Positions 55,209-63,789 of a stretch of DNA of 64,000 bases are shown here, piece after piece. The first letter of the stretch is position 1; the number at the start of each line of letters is the position of its first letter. The notes under the pieces are model-generated. The model saw only the letters and a program-made list of their open reading frames with translations. It was not told the DNA's origin and searched no databases. The DNA comes from Sphingobacteriales bacterium (GTDB lineage: Bacteria; Bacteroidota; Bacteroidia; Chitinophagales; UBA2359): NCBI GenBank assembly GCA_016706405.1, contig JADJJT010000003.1, positions 248,001 through 312,000 on the forward strand. Direction: 5' to 3'. A program made the position numbers and the translations under genes.

Positions 55209-55937
55209 ATGAAATTAAGCACTTCTTTCAACCTTAGTATTTTCTACCCCTTAGTACTAATTATCGGTCTCCTTTTTGCGCACAACTCCTTAAATGCTCA
55301 ATGCCCACCTTCAAAAATGGCTAATACCCACGTGGTACAACCAAAAGAGAATTTATATCGAATAGCCAAAAAATACCACACCACTGTTGCCCAGCTTTGC
55401 GCCTTAAACAACCTAAACCCTAACGATATTTTACCTGTTTGTAAAACCATAATACTTAAAGAAAAACAAGCAACAGCCAACAACAATAAAATGCCTCAAA
55501 ACACCAACACCCATATTGTAAAACCTGGTGAAAACATTTTAAGCCTTGCAACCTATTATGGGTTTACCGAAAATCATTTTCGAAGCATCAATAATTTACA
55601 AGCGCAAGCCTCTGTTTTTCCGGGTATGGAATTAATAACGCAAGACTGCGCAATATATACCGACCCTTATTTTGTTTTAACATCCACTAACTCCAACGCC
55701 AGCGATTCGCATGTGCAGCCTACAAACACAGCGCCATTGCCATCACAAACAACATCAACGCCATCATCTTTGCCTTCAAATACAAGTCCGGCACCCAGCC
55801 CTTACAACAAACAAACGCCTATTAAATTTGATGGCCGAACCGGTGCAATTACCAACGCGCTGCCCTTGCCCGCGCCATATAATGCAAGTGGCAAAAATAC
55901 GAATCCAGACTATATAAATGTAAAAGACAATTTTTAG
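55209..55937 (+). CDS. Secreted double-LysM protein
   Basis: A 242-residue exported protein: signal peptide to about residue 30 (LLFAHNSLNAQ), then two LysM peptidoglycan-binding domains, at about 37-80 (HVVQPKENLYRIAKKYHTTV, LCALNNLNPNDILPVCKTI) and about 98-145 (HIVKPGENILSLATYYGFTE, NNLQAQASVFPGMEL). The C-terminal 95 residues are a Ser/Thr/Pro linker without a recognisable enzymatic domain. The family anchors other activities to the cell wall; none is fused here. A TAACTTTG box at 55145-55152 may be its -7 element. Confidence 0.85.
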   Translation: MKLSTSFNLSIFYPLVLIIGLLFAHNSLNAQCPPSKMANTHVVQPKENLYRIAKKYHTTVAQLCALNNLNPNDILPVCKTIILKEKQATANNNKMPQNTNTHIVKPGENILSLATYYGFTENHFRSINNLQAQASVFPGMELITQDCAIYTDPYFVLTSTNSNASDSHVQPTNTAPLPSQTTSTPSSLPSNTSPAPSPYNKQTPIKFDGRTGAITNALPLPAPYNASGKNTNPDYINVKDNF

Positions 55938-56048
55938 TCTTTAAATTTTTTCTCAACAATAGTTCAGCGTATTAAGCGTGGGCTGCAAAGATTTTAGTAA
56001 AATAACTGCTGTGGCCATGGTGAAAAACAGCAATTAAAATAAATTATC

Positions 56049-56801
56049 ATGCTATCGTGGTTTGAAGAATGGTTTAACTCGCCGTATTACAAAATTTTAT
56101 ATAAACATAGAACAGAACAAGAGGCCGCCCTTTTTTTAAATCGGTTAATTGCCAAATATAAATGGCCAAAAACTTGCAATATGTTAGACCTTGCCTGCGG
56201 CGAGGGACGACATGCCTTGTTTTTAGCCCAACAAAACTATTGTGTTACAGGCATAGACATTGCCTCCAACAGCATTCAAAAAGCAAGGGAACAAGCAAAG
56301 CTAAATCGCCTTTCAAGCAATAGTTTAAATTTTGTAGTAGGCGACATGCGGCAGCCCTTTGGCCAACAGCAGTACCAGGTAATATTTAACTTGTTTACTT
56401 CGTTTGGTTATTTTGAGCAGCAGACAGATAATTTGACGGTTTTACACAACGCACACAAAGCCCTGTTACCAAATGGACACTTGCTAATAGATTTTATGAA
56501 TACCCATAAAATTGTAGCCAATTTAGTGCCCCACGAAACAAAAATGATTGATGGAATTTACTTTGAAATTTGGCGTTATTTAGAATCCGGATATATTGTA
56601 AAAAAAATTGCGGTAAGCGAACCAAATTCCGGAAAGATTTTAAATTTTTACGAACGGGTTCAAGCCATTTATCCGGATGATTTTAAAGAACTTTTTGCCA
56701 AATCATCTTTCAAAACAGATAATTTATTTGGCAACTACAATCTTTCTGACTATGACTCTCAAACCTCCGAAAGGCAAATTTGGGTGTTAAAACCTCTCTA
56801 A
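56049..56801 (+). CDS. Class I SAM-dependent methyltransferase
   Basis: A 250-residue methyltransferase with motif I MLDLACGEGRHALFLA (residues 43-58), motif II VTGIDIASNSIQKA, and motif IV FNLFTSFGYF. It resembles the UbiE/bioC-like type 11/25 group. The substrate is unknown. engB follows after 40 bp on the same strand; a TAATTTTG box at 56808-56815 may give engB a separate promoter. Confidence 0.9.
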   Translation: MLSWFEEWFNSPYYKILYKHRTEQEAALFLNRLIAKYKWPKTCNMLDLACGEGRHALFLAQQNYCVTGIDIASNSIQKAREQAKLNRLSSNSLNFVVGDMRQPFGQQQYQVIFNLFTSFGYFEQQTDNLTVLHNAHKALLPNGHLLIDFMNTHKIVANLVPHETKMIDGIYFEIWRYLESGYIVKKIAVSEPNSGKILNFYERVQAIYPDDFKELFAKSSFKTDNLFGNYNLSDYDSQTSERQIWVLKPL

Positions 56802-56840
56802 TAATTGTAATTTTGAAATAAAAAAACGTATGTTTGCTTT

Positions 56841-57500
56841 ATGTTACCCCCAAATACTGAAAACAACCAAAACAACGAAAAAAAAATCCAAGTAGTTAGC
56901 GCAAAACTAATTGGCACCTACGGCCACGTGCAACAAATGCCTCCGCCAATTTTGCCCGAATACGCATTTATTGGCCGATCGAATGTGGGAAAATCATCGT
57001 TAATTAATATGCTAACTAAACGCCGAGATTTGGCTTGGGTTTCGCACACGCCCGGAAAAACCCAGGCTATTAATTTATTTGGCATTGATGATGCCTGGTA
57101 TTTGGCAGATTTGCCCGGATATGGCTACGCCAAAGTCTCGAAGGTAGCGCGCAGGCAATTTAGTGCCATGATGACCAATTACCTAAAGCAACGCCAAAAT
57201 TTACAATGCGTTTTTCATTTAATTGACAGCCGAATACCTCCTCAAACATCGGATTTGGATTTTTGCAACTGGATGGGCGAAAACGGGCTGCCCTTTGTAA
57301 CTGTTTTTACTAAAATAGATGACCGCAAATACCAAAAGGGGTTACATGTAAACAGTTTTAAAACAGCCCTCGCTGAATCATGGAACGAACTTCCGGAAAG
57401 TTTCTTGTGCTCGGCAGTAAAAAATATAGGACAGTCTGAAATTTTACAGTTTATTTTGAAAGTAAATGCTAATTTTGTTCCTATAGCCTTAAAGGAGTAA
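56841..57500 (+). CDS. engB: Ribosome biogenesis GTPase EngB (YihA/YsxC)
   Basis: A 219-residue GTPase required for 50S assembly. All G motifs are visible: G1 GRSNVGKSSLINML (residues 47-60), G2 TPGKTQ, G3 DLPGYGYAKVS, G4 TKIDD, and G5 SAVKN. The N-terminus begins MLPPNTENNQ with a short polar extension before the usual start of the domain (VVSAKLIGTYG). No anomaly. Confidence 0.96.
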   Translation: MLPPNTENNQNNEKKIQVVSAKLIGTYGHVQQMPPPILPEYAFIGRSNVGKSSLINMLTKRRDLAWVSHTPGKTQAINLFGIDDAWYLADLPGYGYAKVSKVARRQFSAMMTNYLKQRQNLQCVFHLIDSRIPPQTSDLDFCNWMGENGLPFVTVFTKIDDRKYQKGLHVNSFKTALAESWNELPESFLCSAVKNIGQSEILQFILKVNANFVPIALKE

Positions 57501-57544
57501 TTTTTTACACCTACTTCCTATTTTTAATTTCAATTTATACCACC

Positions 57545-58831
57545 ATGAAGTATTTTTTTACCAAACTCGCCCTAATGGCAGCCTTAGTAATATTTATGCT
57601 TTTACAAGGTGGCCTAATAAAATTAAGTGCACAGGACACCGCAAGCTACGACCTGAAATTTGGTAACTTGCTTGTAAGTGGCAACACCCTTTGCGTTGAT
57701 ATTCAAATAAGAGCAGCCACAGACATACAATTTACTATTGGATCGCATACATTATCATTAAGTTACAATAAGGACAATTTGTCGAACCCAATTTATACCT
57801 CAAAAAACTTTGACAACAAAAACCTTTGTGCCATGGGCAACACTATTGCACCGTATTTTGCCCCCTTAGTTAATTACGACCAAGAAGCAGGCACTTTTAA
57901 TATAGCTACAAATATAATAATACCAAAATATGGTTGCCCCAAGGTAACCCAAGATTGGTTAACTGCTGGAACGATATGTTTTGAAATGATTAGCGACATC
58001 CAACCAACAGCATTTTATTGGAATAAAGACCTTACGCTAATTACTCCGGATGGCTCTACTAATCTTAAAAATAATAGTATGAGTGATTTAGATACTATTC
58101 CAACAAGCACTTCTAAAGATACCGACAAAGACGGATTAAGCGACAACGATGAAAGCAAATACGGCACTGATGCCTCAGACCCCGACAGCGACAACGACGG
58201 CCTGCTTGATGGGCAGGAACTAATTATCGTTAAAACCGACCCACTTAACCCCGATACCGATGGCGATACCGTAGCAGACGGCCTTGAAGCACCAAGCGGA
58301 CAAAAAATTGATACAGACGGCGACAGTATAATTGATGCCCTTGACAAGGACGATGACAACGACAATATACCTACCGCCAACGAAGACCCTAACAACGACA
58401 AAAATCCAACAAATGACGATACCGATGACGACAAAATACCCAATTACTTAGACAATAACGATGATAACGATCCAATTTTAACAAAAAATGAAGATACCAA
58501 TAAAGATGGCAATTTTAGTAATGATGACGATGACGGCGATGGTATTCCGGATTATTTAGACCCCGACCAAGTAGGTATTTCCGGAATTAATGTAATAGGG
58601 GCAAAAGCATTCCCAAATCCGGCAAATGAGTTTCTAAACATAGAAATTGATAGCCAATATGCCCAACAAATTCAAAAAGTGCAATTAATAAACCAAGCGG
58701 GGCAAATAGTTTTAACCTCAAAAAATTACCACCAACTAAGTTTGCACAATATTGCAGCGGGCAACTACCAAATTAGTTTTATTGGTTACGACCAACAAAT
58801 TTTGGGCAAATTAACAATTACCAAACAATAG
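57545..58831 (+). CDS. Secreted thrombospondin type 3 repeat protein with T9SS domain (short paralogue)
   Basis: A 428-residue exported protein. A signal peptide (residues 1-30) precedes a cohesin-like or Ig-like beta domain (about 30-190, SYDLKFGNLLVSGNTLCVDIQI). A Ca-binding region follows with three 23-residue thrombospondin type 3-like units (DTDKDGLSDNDE, DSDNDGLLDGQE, DTDGDTVADGLE) and then DDDNDNIPTANEDPNN blocks. The last 90 residues are a T9SS type A domain (VQLINQAGQIVLTSKNYHQLSL, KLTITKQ). It is probably a calcium-stabilised stalk protein on the cell surface. A longer paralogue follows after 217 bp. Confidence 0.88.
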   Translation: MKYFFTKLALMAALVIFMLLQGGLIKLSAQDTASYDLKFGNLLVSGNTLCVDIQIRAATDIQFTIGSHTLSLSYNKDNLSNPIYTSKNFDNKNLCAMGNTIAPYFAPLVNYDQEAGTFNIATNIIIPKYGCPKVTQDWLTAGTICFEMISDIQPTAFYWNKDLTLITPDGSTNLKNNSMSDLDTIPTSTSKDTDKDGLSDNDESKYGTDASDPDSDNDGLLDGQELIIVKTDPLNPDTDGDTVADGLEAPSGQKIDTDGDSIIDALDKDDDNDNIPTANEDPNNDKNPTNDDTDDDKIPNYLDNNDDNDPILTKNEDTNKDGNFSNDDDDGDGIPDYLDPDQVGISGINVIGAKAFPNPANEFLNIEIDSQYAQQIQKVQLINQAGQIVLTSKNYHQLSLHNIAAGNYQISFIGYDQQILGKLTITKQ

Positions 58832-58918
58832 CGCATAAAAAGGAAACGCGGAAAATATAATAACTTGATATTGAAATTACCGACCGGCATGTCTTATATT
58901 TATTATTTTGAGAAAGAG

Positions 58919-58948
58919 TTGACTTCTTACCTTTTTTTGCTAATTTTG
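58919..58948 (+). promoter_or_regulatory. Bacteroidota-type promoter upstream of the long TSP3 gene
   Basis: TTG at 58919-58921 and TAATTTTG at 58941-58948 are 19 bp apart, matching the -33/-7 consensus. Transcription would start near 58955, which places the ATCT repeat tract within the leader, before ATG 59049. Confidence 0.75.
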
Positions 58949-58976
58949 CACACGCATAACACAAACACAACCTTCC

Positions 58977-59000
58977 ATCTATCTATCTATCTATCTATCT
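58977..59000 (+). repeat. Tetranucleotide tract (ATCT)6 in the 5' leader
   Basis: Six perfect ATCT units lie between the predicted promoter and the start codon at 59049. Tetranucleotide tracts are common slipped-strand sites; a change in unit number would alter the leader length but not the reading frame. The short paralogue's upstream region has no such tract. Confidence 0.92.
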
Positions 59001-59048
59001 ATAAATAAATTTACTTTGTAATAATTTTTAATTTTTATACCTATTGCA

Positions 59049-60890
59049 ATGAAATATTTTTCTACAAAACTTGCCTTGTTGGCAGTCTTAGGATTATTTT
59101 TGGTTTTACAAGGCGGCCTAATAAAATTAAACGCACAAGACACCGCAAGCTACGACCTAAGGTTTAACAATTTACTGTTAGGCAGCAACACCCTTTGCGT
59201 TGATATTCAAATAAAATCGGCCACAGATAAATCATTTACTATTGGCTCGCATACGTTTTACCTAAGCTACAATAAAGACAACCTCTCAAGTCCAACTTAT
59301 AACTCAAAAAACTTTGACGACAAAAACCTTTGTGCCTTTGGCGGAACCACAGCCCCTTATTATGCACCAAATATGGGCTACGACCAATCATCGGGCGAGT
59401 TGAATATAACAACCATTATGATGATACCAAATTTTGGCTGCCCAGACGTTACGCCAGAATGGCTAACTGCCGGAACAATATGTTTTGAAATGATTAGCGA
59501 CAGCCAGCCTACAAAATTTTACTGGAATAAAGATCTTACCGATATAAACGCCGGAGATGACCTGTCAGTACTTAAAAAAAATAATTTAGCCAATTTAGAT
59601 ACTATTCCGGTAGGTGCACCCAAAGACACCGACAACGATGGGCTAAACGACAACGACGAAATAACTTACGGCACCGACGTTTCAGACCCCGACAGCGATG
59701 ACGACGGCCTGCTTGATGGGGAAGAGGTAAACACTTACCAAACAAAACCACTAAATAGCGATACCGATGACGATGGATTAACCGATGGCGCCGAAGTAAA
59801 AACCCATAATACAAACCCTTTAACCGACGATAGTGACGGCGACGAGCTATTAGATGGCCAAGAAATAAACGATTACAAATCGAATCCATTAAAAGCCGAC
59901 ACCGATGACGACGGCATTAACGACGGCGAAGAGGTGCAAGTATATGGAACCGACCCTATAAATATTGATACAGATGCCGACTTTTTGACCGACGGTGAAG
60001 AGGTATTTCAATATCTAACCGACCCTAAACTTGCCGATACAGACTTTGATGGCCTTAAAGACGGTCCCGAAGTTTTAGACCTAAAAACCGACCCGCTTAA
60101 ACCCGATACCGACAGCGATGGATTGGTAGATTATATTGAAGTAGTTGATACCAAAACCGACCCCCTTAAACCCGACACCGATGCCGACCAACTTACCGAT
60201 GGTCAAGAGGTAAATACCATTAAAACCGACCCGCTTAACCCCGATACCGATGCCGACCAACTAACCGATGGCGATGAGGTAAATGGCACCGCTACCAACC
60301 CATTAAGCCCCGATACAGATGGCGACACCGTAGCAGACGGCATTGAAGCGCCAAACGCGCAAAATATTGATACCGACGGAGACGGAAAAATTGATGCCCT
60401 TGACGATGACGACGACAACGACACTATTCCTACCGCCAACGAAGACCCCAACAACGACAAAAACCCAATAAATGACGATACCGATGACGACAAAATTGCC
60501 AATTATTTAGACAATAACGATGATAACGACCCACTTTTAACCATAGATGAAGATACTAACAAAGATGGCAATTTTAATAACGATGACGATGACGGCGATG
60601 GTATTCCGGATTATTTAGATGCCGACCAAGTTGGTATTTCCGGAGTTAATATAACTTGGGCAAAAGCATTTCCAAATCCAACAAACGAGTGGGTAAACAT
60701 AACAGTTGATATGCAATACGCCAAAAAAATTCAAAATGTGCAATTAATAAACCAAGCCGGTCAAATAGTTTTAACATCAAACAATTACCACCAATTGAAT
60801 TTGCACGCTGTTGCAAACGGCAATTACCAAATAATTTTTGTAGGTCAAAACCAGCAAGTTTTGGGTAAATTAACCCTTACCAAGCAATAA
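59049..60890 (+). CDS. Secreted thrombospondin type 3 repeat protein with T9SS domain (long paralogue)
   Basis: A 613-residue paralogue of the 57545 gene, with the same signal peptide, beta domain, acidic repeats and T9SS type A terminus (VQLINQAGQIVLTS, KLTLTKQ). It has eleven 23-residue thrombospondin type 3-like units (for example DTDDDGLTDGAEVKTHNTNP), against three in the neighbour. The eight extra units (184 residues) account for the length difference of 185. Each unit carries a DxDxDG-type Ca-binding loop and a TDPL(K/N)P linker. It is likely a longer stalk of the same kind. It has its own promoter and a strong terminator. Confidence 0.9.
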   Translation: MKYFSTKLALLAVLGLFLVLQGGLIKLNAQDTASYDLRFNNLLLGSNTLCVDIQIKSATDKSFTIGSHTFYLSYNKDNLSSPTYNSKNFDDKNLCAFGGTTAPYYAPNMGYDQSSGELNITTIMMIPNFGCPDVTPEWLTAGTICFEMISDSQPTKFYWNKDLTDINAGDDLSVLKKNNLANLDTIPVGAPKDTDNDGLNDNDEITYGTDVSDPDSDDDGLLDGEEVNTYQTKPLNSDTDDDGLTDGAEVKTHNTNPLTDDSDGDELLDGQEINDYKSNPLKADTDDDGINDGEEVQVYGTDPINIDTDADFLTDGEEVFQYLTDPKLADTDFDGLKDGPEVLDLKTDPLKPDTDSDGLVDYIEVVDTKTDPLKPDTDADQLTDGQEVNTIKTDPLNPDTDADQLTDGDEVNGTATNPLSPDTDGDTVADGIEAPNAQNIDTDGDGKIDALDDDDDNDTIPTANEDPNNDKNPINDDTDDDKIANYLDNNDDNDPLLTIDEDTNKDGNFNNDDDDGDGIPDYLDADQVGISGVNITWAKAFPNPTNEWVNITVDMQYAKKIQNVQLINQAGQIVLTSNNYHQLNLHAVANGNYQIIFVGQNQQVLGKLTLTKQ

Positions 60891-60911
60891 GAACTTAAAG
60901 AAAGGCAAAAC

Positions 60912-60956
60912 AAAAAATCCCTTGTCGTGCATTGCAAGTACAAGGGATTTTTTTTA
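60912..60956. terminator. Bidirectional rho-independent terminator
   Basis: The perfect stem AATCCCTTGT / ACAAGGGATT has A-rich and T-rich flanks on both sides and lies between the long TSP3 gene and the convergent EAD-TIR gene. It should end both transcripts. Confidence 0.9.
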
Positions 60957-60973
60957 TTCCATACGTTACAAAG

Positions 60974-61756
60974 CTATGCTTCCAAACTATTTAATATTTG
61001 CTTTATTTCTTCGGCAATTTCGGCCATAACGCTGTCAATATTATTGTGTTCGGTTATAGGTTTTCCATTTCGGGGCAAGCCCTGCAGCGGTTGGAAGGGC
61101 GTTTCCTCAAGGTCAAAATTGTTAATTTTAATTGGTACAACAGCTTTTTTACCGACATAATTTTCTACTTCAAGGGCAAAATCAAGGGTTTCAGCCTGGT
61201 ACAAATTAGCACTGAATAAAACCAAAACCAAGCGGGCATCAGCCAATTTATTGCTCCACAATAGTCGTTTATTCTCGGTTGCCTTAACATGCTTGTGCAC
61301 ATCGAACAAATCAATTCGTTTAGCCCGTTTTAACGGAAACAACTGTGCTATCAGTTTGTCGGCATAGACACCATCATTAGGATGGTAAACTAATAAAGCA
61401 TTTACAGGTTGTTTACTATTGAGATTAGAATTGGCAATATTTGAGTTGTTTTTTTCCGGATTATCATCAGACAGCGTTTTTATATCCGGAATTTGTTGTT
61501 GTATTTTCAGCTCTTGTTCTAAAAAATCTAATAAGTTTAACAACGAAAATACTATTTTATTGCGTTCAATTTTTGTACTCTCACTATCTATAAGACCCAA
61601 CATTTCATTTTCTTGCAACGAACTGAGTCGGGCTTTTAACAAAGTGAGTTCGTTTTTAATTTTAAGTATTAAGTGTTCCTCGGCGTTAAACAAAGCTGCC
61701 AAAGCATCTTTTAGGTTGCCGTTGCCAATTAAGTCGCGAATTTCGTTAATATTCAT
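60974..61756 (-). CDS. EAD11-TIR effector protein
   Basis: A 260-residue two-domain protein. Residues 1-83 are helical and match effector-associated domain 11 (EIRDLIGNGNLKDALAAL, LTLLKARLSSLQENEMLGLI, ERNKIVFSLLNLLDFLE), a death-like adaptor domain used to recruit effectors to NTPases. After an Asn-rich linker, residues 117-258 form a TIR-like domain: NALLVYHPNDGVYADKLIAQL, RLVLVLFSANLYQAET, DFALEVEN, AVVPIKINNFDLEETPFQPL. Glu196 or Glu198 is the candidate catalytic residue of an NAD-cleaving TIR. It is the third gene of an operon with the STAND NTPase 23 bp upstream. Domain calls follow published conflict-system families; the NADase activity is inferred. Confidence 0.82.
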   Translation of the reverse strand: MNINEIRDLIGNGNLKDALAALFNAEEHLILKIKNELTLLKARLSSLQENEMLGLIDSESTKIERNKIVFSLLNLLDFLEQELKIQQQIPDIKTLSDDNPEKNNSNIANSNLNSKQPVNALLVYHPNDGVYADKLIAQLFPLKRAKRIDLFDVHKHVKATENKRLLWSNKLADARLVLVLFSANLYQAETLDFALEVENYVGKKAVVPIKINNFDLEETPFQPLQGLPRNGKPITEHNNIDSVMAEIAEEIKQILNSLEA

Positions 61757-61779
61757 AAGCAGTCGTTAAATAAAACTAT

Positions 61780-63789
61780 TTACTTTTTCTTCTCGATTTT
61801 AGGAAACTGCTGCAAAATATCACTGTCTATTTGTAATTCGGGCAATTTTACGGTATCCGGATTGGCAAAATATTTTATCCAGCCACTAAATTTAGCATAA
61901 TAGCTTGGTAATTCGTCTTTACCACTCGCACTTTTAAGGCTTCGTGAGAACTGTGGCAACGTATTTTTTGCCGAAGTTTCATCCATAAAAGGTAATATTG
62001 TATAATATTTATCTTTTTCTTTAATAACCAAAGTGTTTAGTTGCTCCATGTTTATTCGCATCAAACCGGCCTCATAAATGCTTAATTGGGGCGTTTTATC
62101 AACACTTATAACAATGCCCCAAATGCCGGGTTCTTTTTGGGGCAATTCGGTAACGTAGGGCGTGGTATTTACTATATGATCCCTTGGGTTCCTGTAGGGA
62201 GGGGGATAATTATTTATCGCGGCTTGGCTATCAATTTTGGCAATAATTTGGGCTAACGAATCGTTAATTTTATTTAGCGAGTCATTTTTTTTGTATAATA
62301 TTGATTGCTCGCCAACTTTTTCGGCAGTATGGTCGTAGCGCAACTGCAATTTTTGTTCGGCCAAGTCGGCACGTTTTTTTTGTTGCCATGCCCAAAACAG
62401 GGTTACGGTAGCAGCCAAAAACAGTAAAAACCAAAACAGAGACACAAAAAAATTCAAACGCTGAATTCGGTTTACCCGCGCTAACTGTTCGTTTTTTTTA
62501 GCAGTTTCAACCGCAAATTTTTCTCGTTCGGTTATCAATTCACGGCGTTGGAAGGAGTTTAAAATAGGCCCCACTAAGGTGTCGTGGCTAATTTCGTAGG
62601 TTTTACCCAAGCGCGAGTTTTCGGCTCTTATAAGTCGGCTATTAAGTAATAACCCTAACAAAGGGTCGTTGTTTTTTAATAAATCTTTAACCATTGCTTC
62701 GGGCTGACTTACCCGCTTGCCCTGCATAATCAGATTTTCCTCCATTAAATTTTGAGCCATATTTTTTTCATCCGGATTTGTTATTTGGGCAATTTGGTCT
62801 TCGTAGTAATTCGATAATATATTGTTTATGCCCTCCTCGCCGCCCAATAAATCTACATCTACAACCACATTTTGTTTGCCTGCTAATTGTAAATTTTTCA
62901 CCCTGTCTTCAATTACCTGTCCTAAAATTTGCAATTGAAAAGCCTCCACCTCTTGTTCGTTATTGGCCAAAGTTTTTAAAATAAGCTGCAAGGCATTAGG
63001 TGCAAAGGTAAAAGGTTCGGTATAAAAGTTATCGCCTTGCAAACAAGCTGGGTTTTGCAATGCCTGTTCGGCATCAGGGGGGCTTAAGGCCCGCAAATTA
63101 TAGCGCGTTTTTAAAATAGCGGTTACTTGTGTCGTCAGGTCATCTAATAAATGTAATCTGTCGCTTCTTATAACAAATAAAACATGTATATCAATAGGTG
63201 AATACCAAGCTAATATTTCGGCAGTGCGTTCGCGGCGCGGAATTTCGAGTAATTGCAACTCGGTAGCTGGCGGAATTTGTAAGCTTATTATTTCGGCTAT
63301 TTGTTGTGCAAAATGGTCGCGATGTGGCTTGGGATGGTTAAAAAACTCTTCGAATTGGTCAAAAATCAGAATAGGTTTAAGCGATTGTCCTTGGTTTCCG
63401 GAAAAAGTACAGGCGCGCAAATTTTCCCAAAGGGTGTATTGCCCGTTTTCTGGATTTTGTTTGGCGAATCTTTTTAGCTTTGCTATATCTAAAAAATTTA
63501 CAAGTGCATTTGAAACCGCCTGAACCGGATTTATTTCAAAATTATTAAAGCGCACCGGTAGCGACTGCCAGCCTTGATTTTCGAGCGAGGGTATTACGCC
63601 TGCATTTAATAAAGACGATTTACCGATACCCGATTTAGCAAAAAGAACAACCAATTCTTTCGCTTTTAGCAGGTTCACCATCTCATCAATTTCGCGGTTG
63701 CGGCCAAAAAACAGCCGTTTATCTTCCGCTTTGTAGGGGTAAACACCTAAATAACGCCTGTTTTGTTTAGGTGCGGTTTGGCCAATCAC
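61780..63789 (-). CDS. nSTAND-type NTPase with TM anchor and SPOR-like C-terminus
   Basis: A 669-residue protein with a GTG start that overlaps the upstream gene by 23 bp. Residues 20-420 form a STAND P-loop NTPase: FFGRNREIDEMV, Walker A AKSGIGKSSLLNAG (51-64), and Walker B ILIFDQFEEFF (140-150), with the winged-helix region later. A TM helix lies at about 447-468 (FFVSLFWFLLFLAATVTLFW). A coiled coil (470-525) and a beta domain at 555-645 (WGIVISVDKTPQLSIYEA, KDKYYTILPFMDETSAKNTLP) follow; the latter resembles SPOR-type peptidoglycan-binding domains. STAND proteins usually end in WD40 or TPR sensors, so this membrane/SPOR ending is odd. It is flanked by two TIR-type genes, so a sensor-switch for TIR effectors is inferred. 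Confidence 0.82.
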   Translation of the reverse strand: MIGQTAPKQNRRYLGVYPYKAEDKRLFFGRNREIDEMVNLLKAKELVVLFAKSGIGKSSLLNAGVIPSLENQGWQSLPVRFNNFEINPVQAVSNALVNFLDIAKLKRFAKQNPENGQYTLWENLRACTFSGNQGQSLKPILIFDQFEEFFNHPKPHRDHFAQQIAEIISLQIPPATELQLLEIPRRERTAEILAWYSPIDIHVLFVIRSDRLHLLDDLTTQVTAILKTRYNLRALSPPDAEQALQNPACLQGDNFYTEPFTFAPNALQLILKTLANNEQEVEAFQLQILGQVIEDRVKNLQLAGKQNVVVDVDLLGGEEGINNILSNYYEDQIAQITNPDEKNMAQNLMEENLIMQGKRVSQPEAMVKDLLKNNDPLLGLLLNSRLIRAENSRLGKTYEISHDTLVGPILNSFQRRELITEREKFAVETAKKNEQLARVNRIQRLNFFVSLFWFLLFLAATVTLFWAWQQKKRADLAEQKLQLRYDHTAEKVGEQSILYKKNDSLNKINDSLAQIIAKIDSQAAINNYPPPYRNPRDHIVNTTPYVTELPQKEPGIWGIVISVDKTPQLSIYEAGLMRINMEQLNTLVIKEKDKYYTILPFMDETSAKNTLPQFSRSLKSASGKDELPSYYAKFSGWIKYFANPDTVKLPELQIDSDILQQFPKIEKKK

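Noticed and set aside
58015..58443. 142-codon minus-strand Ser/Leu-rich ORF, and a similar one at 60203-60502
   Set aside because: Both are antisense shadows of the Asp-rich TSP3 repeats (GAC/GAT read in reverse gives Val/Ser/Leu); no promoter or known domain.
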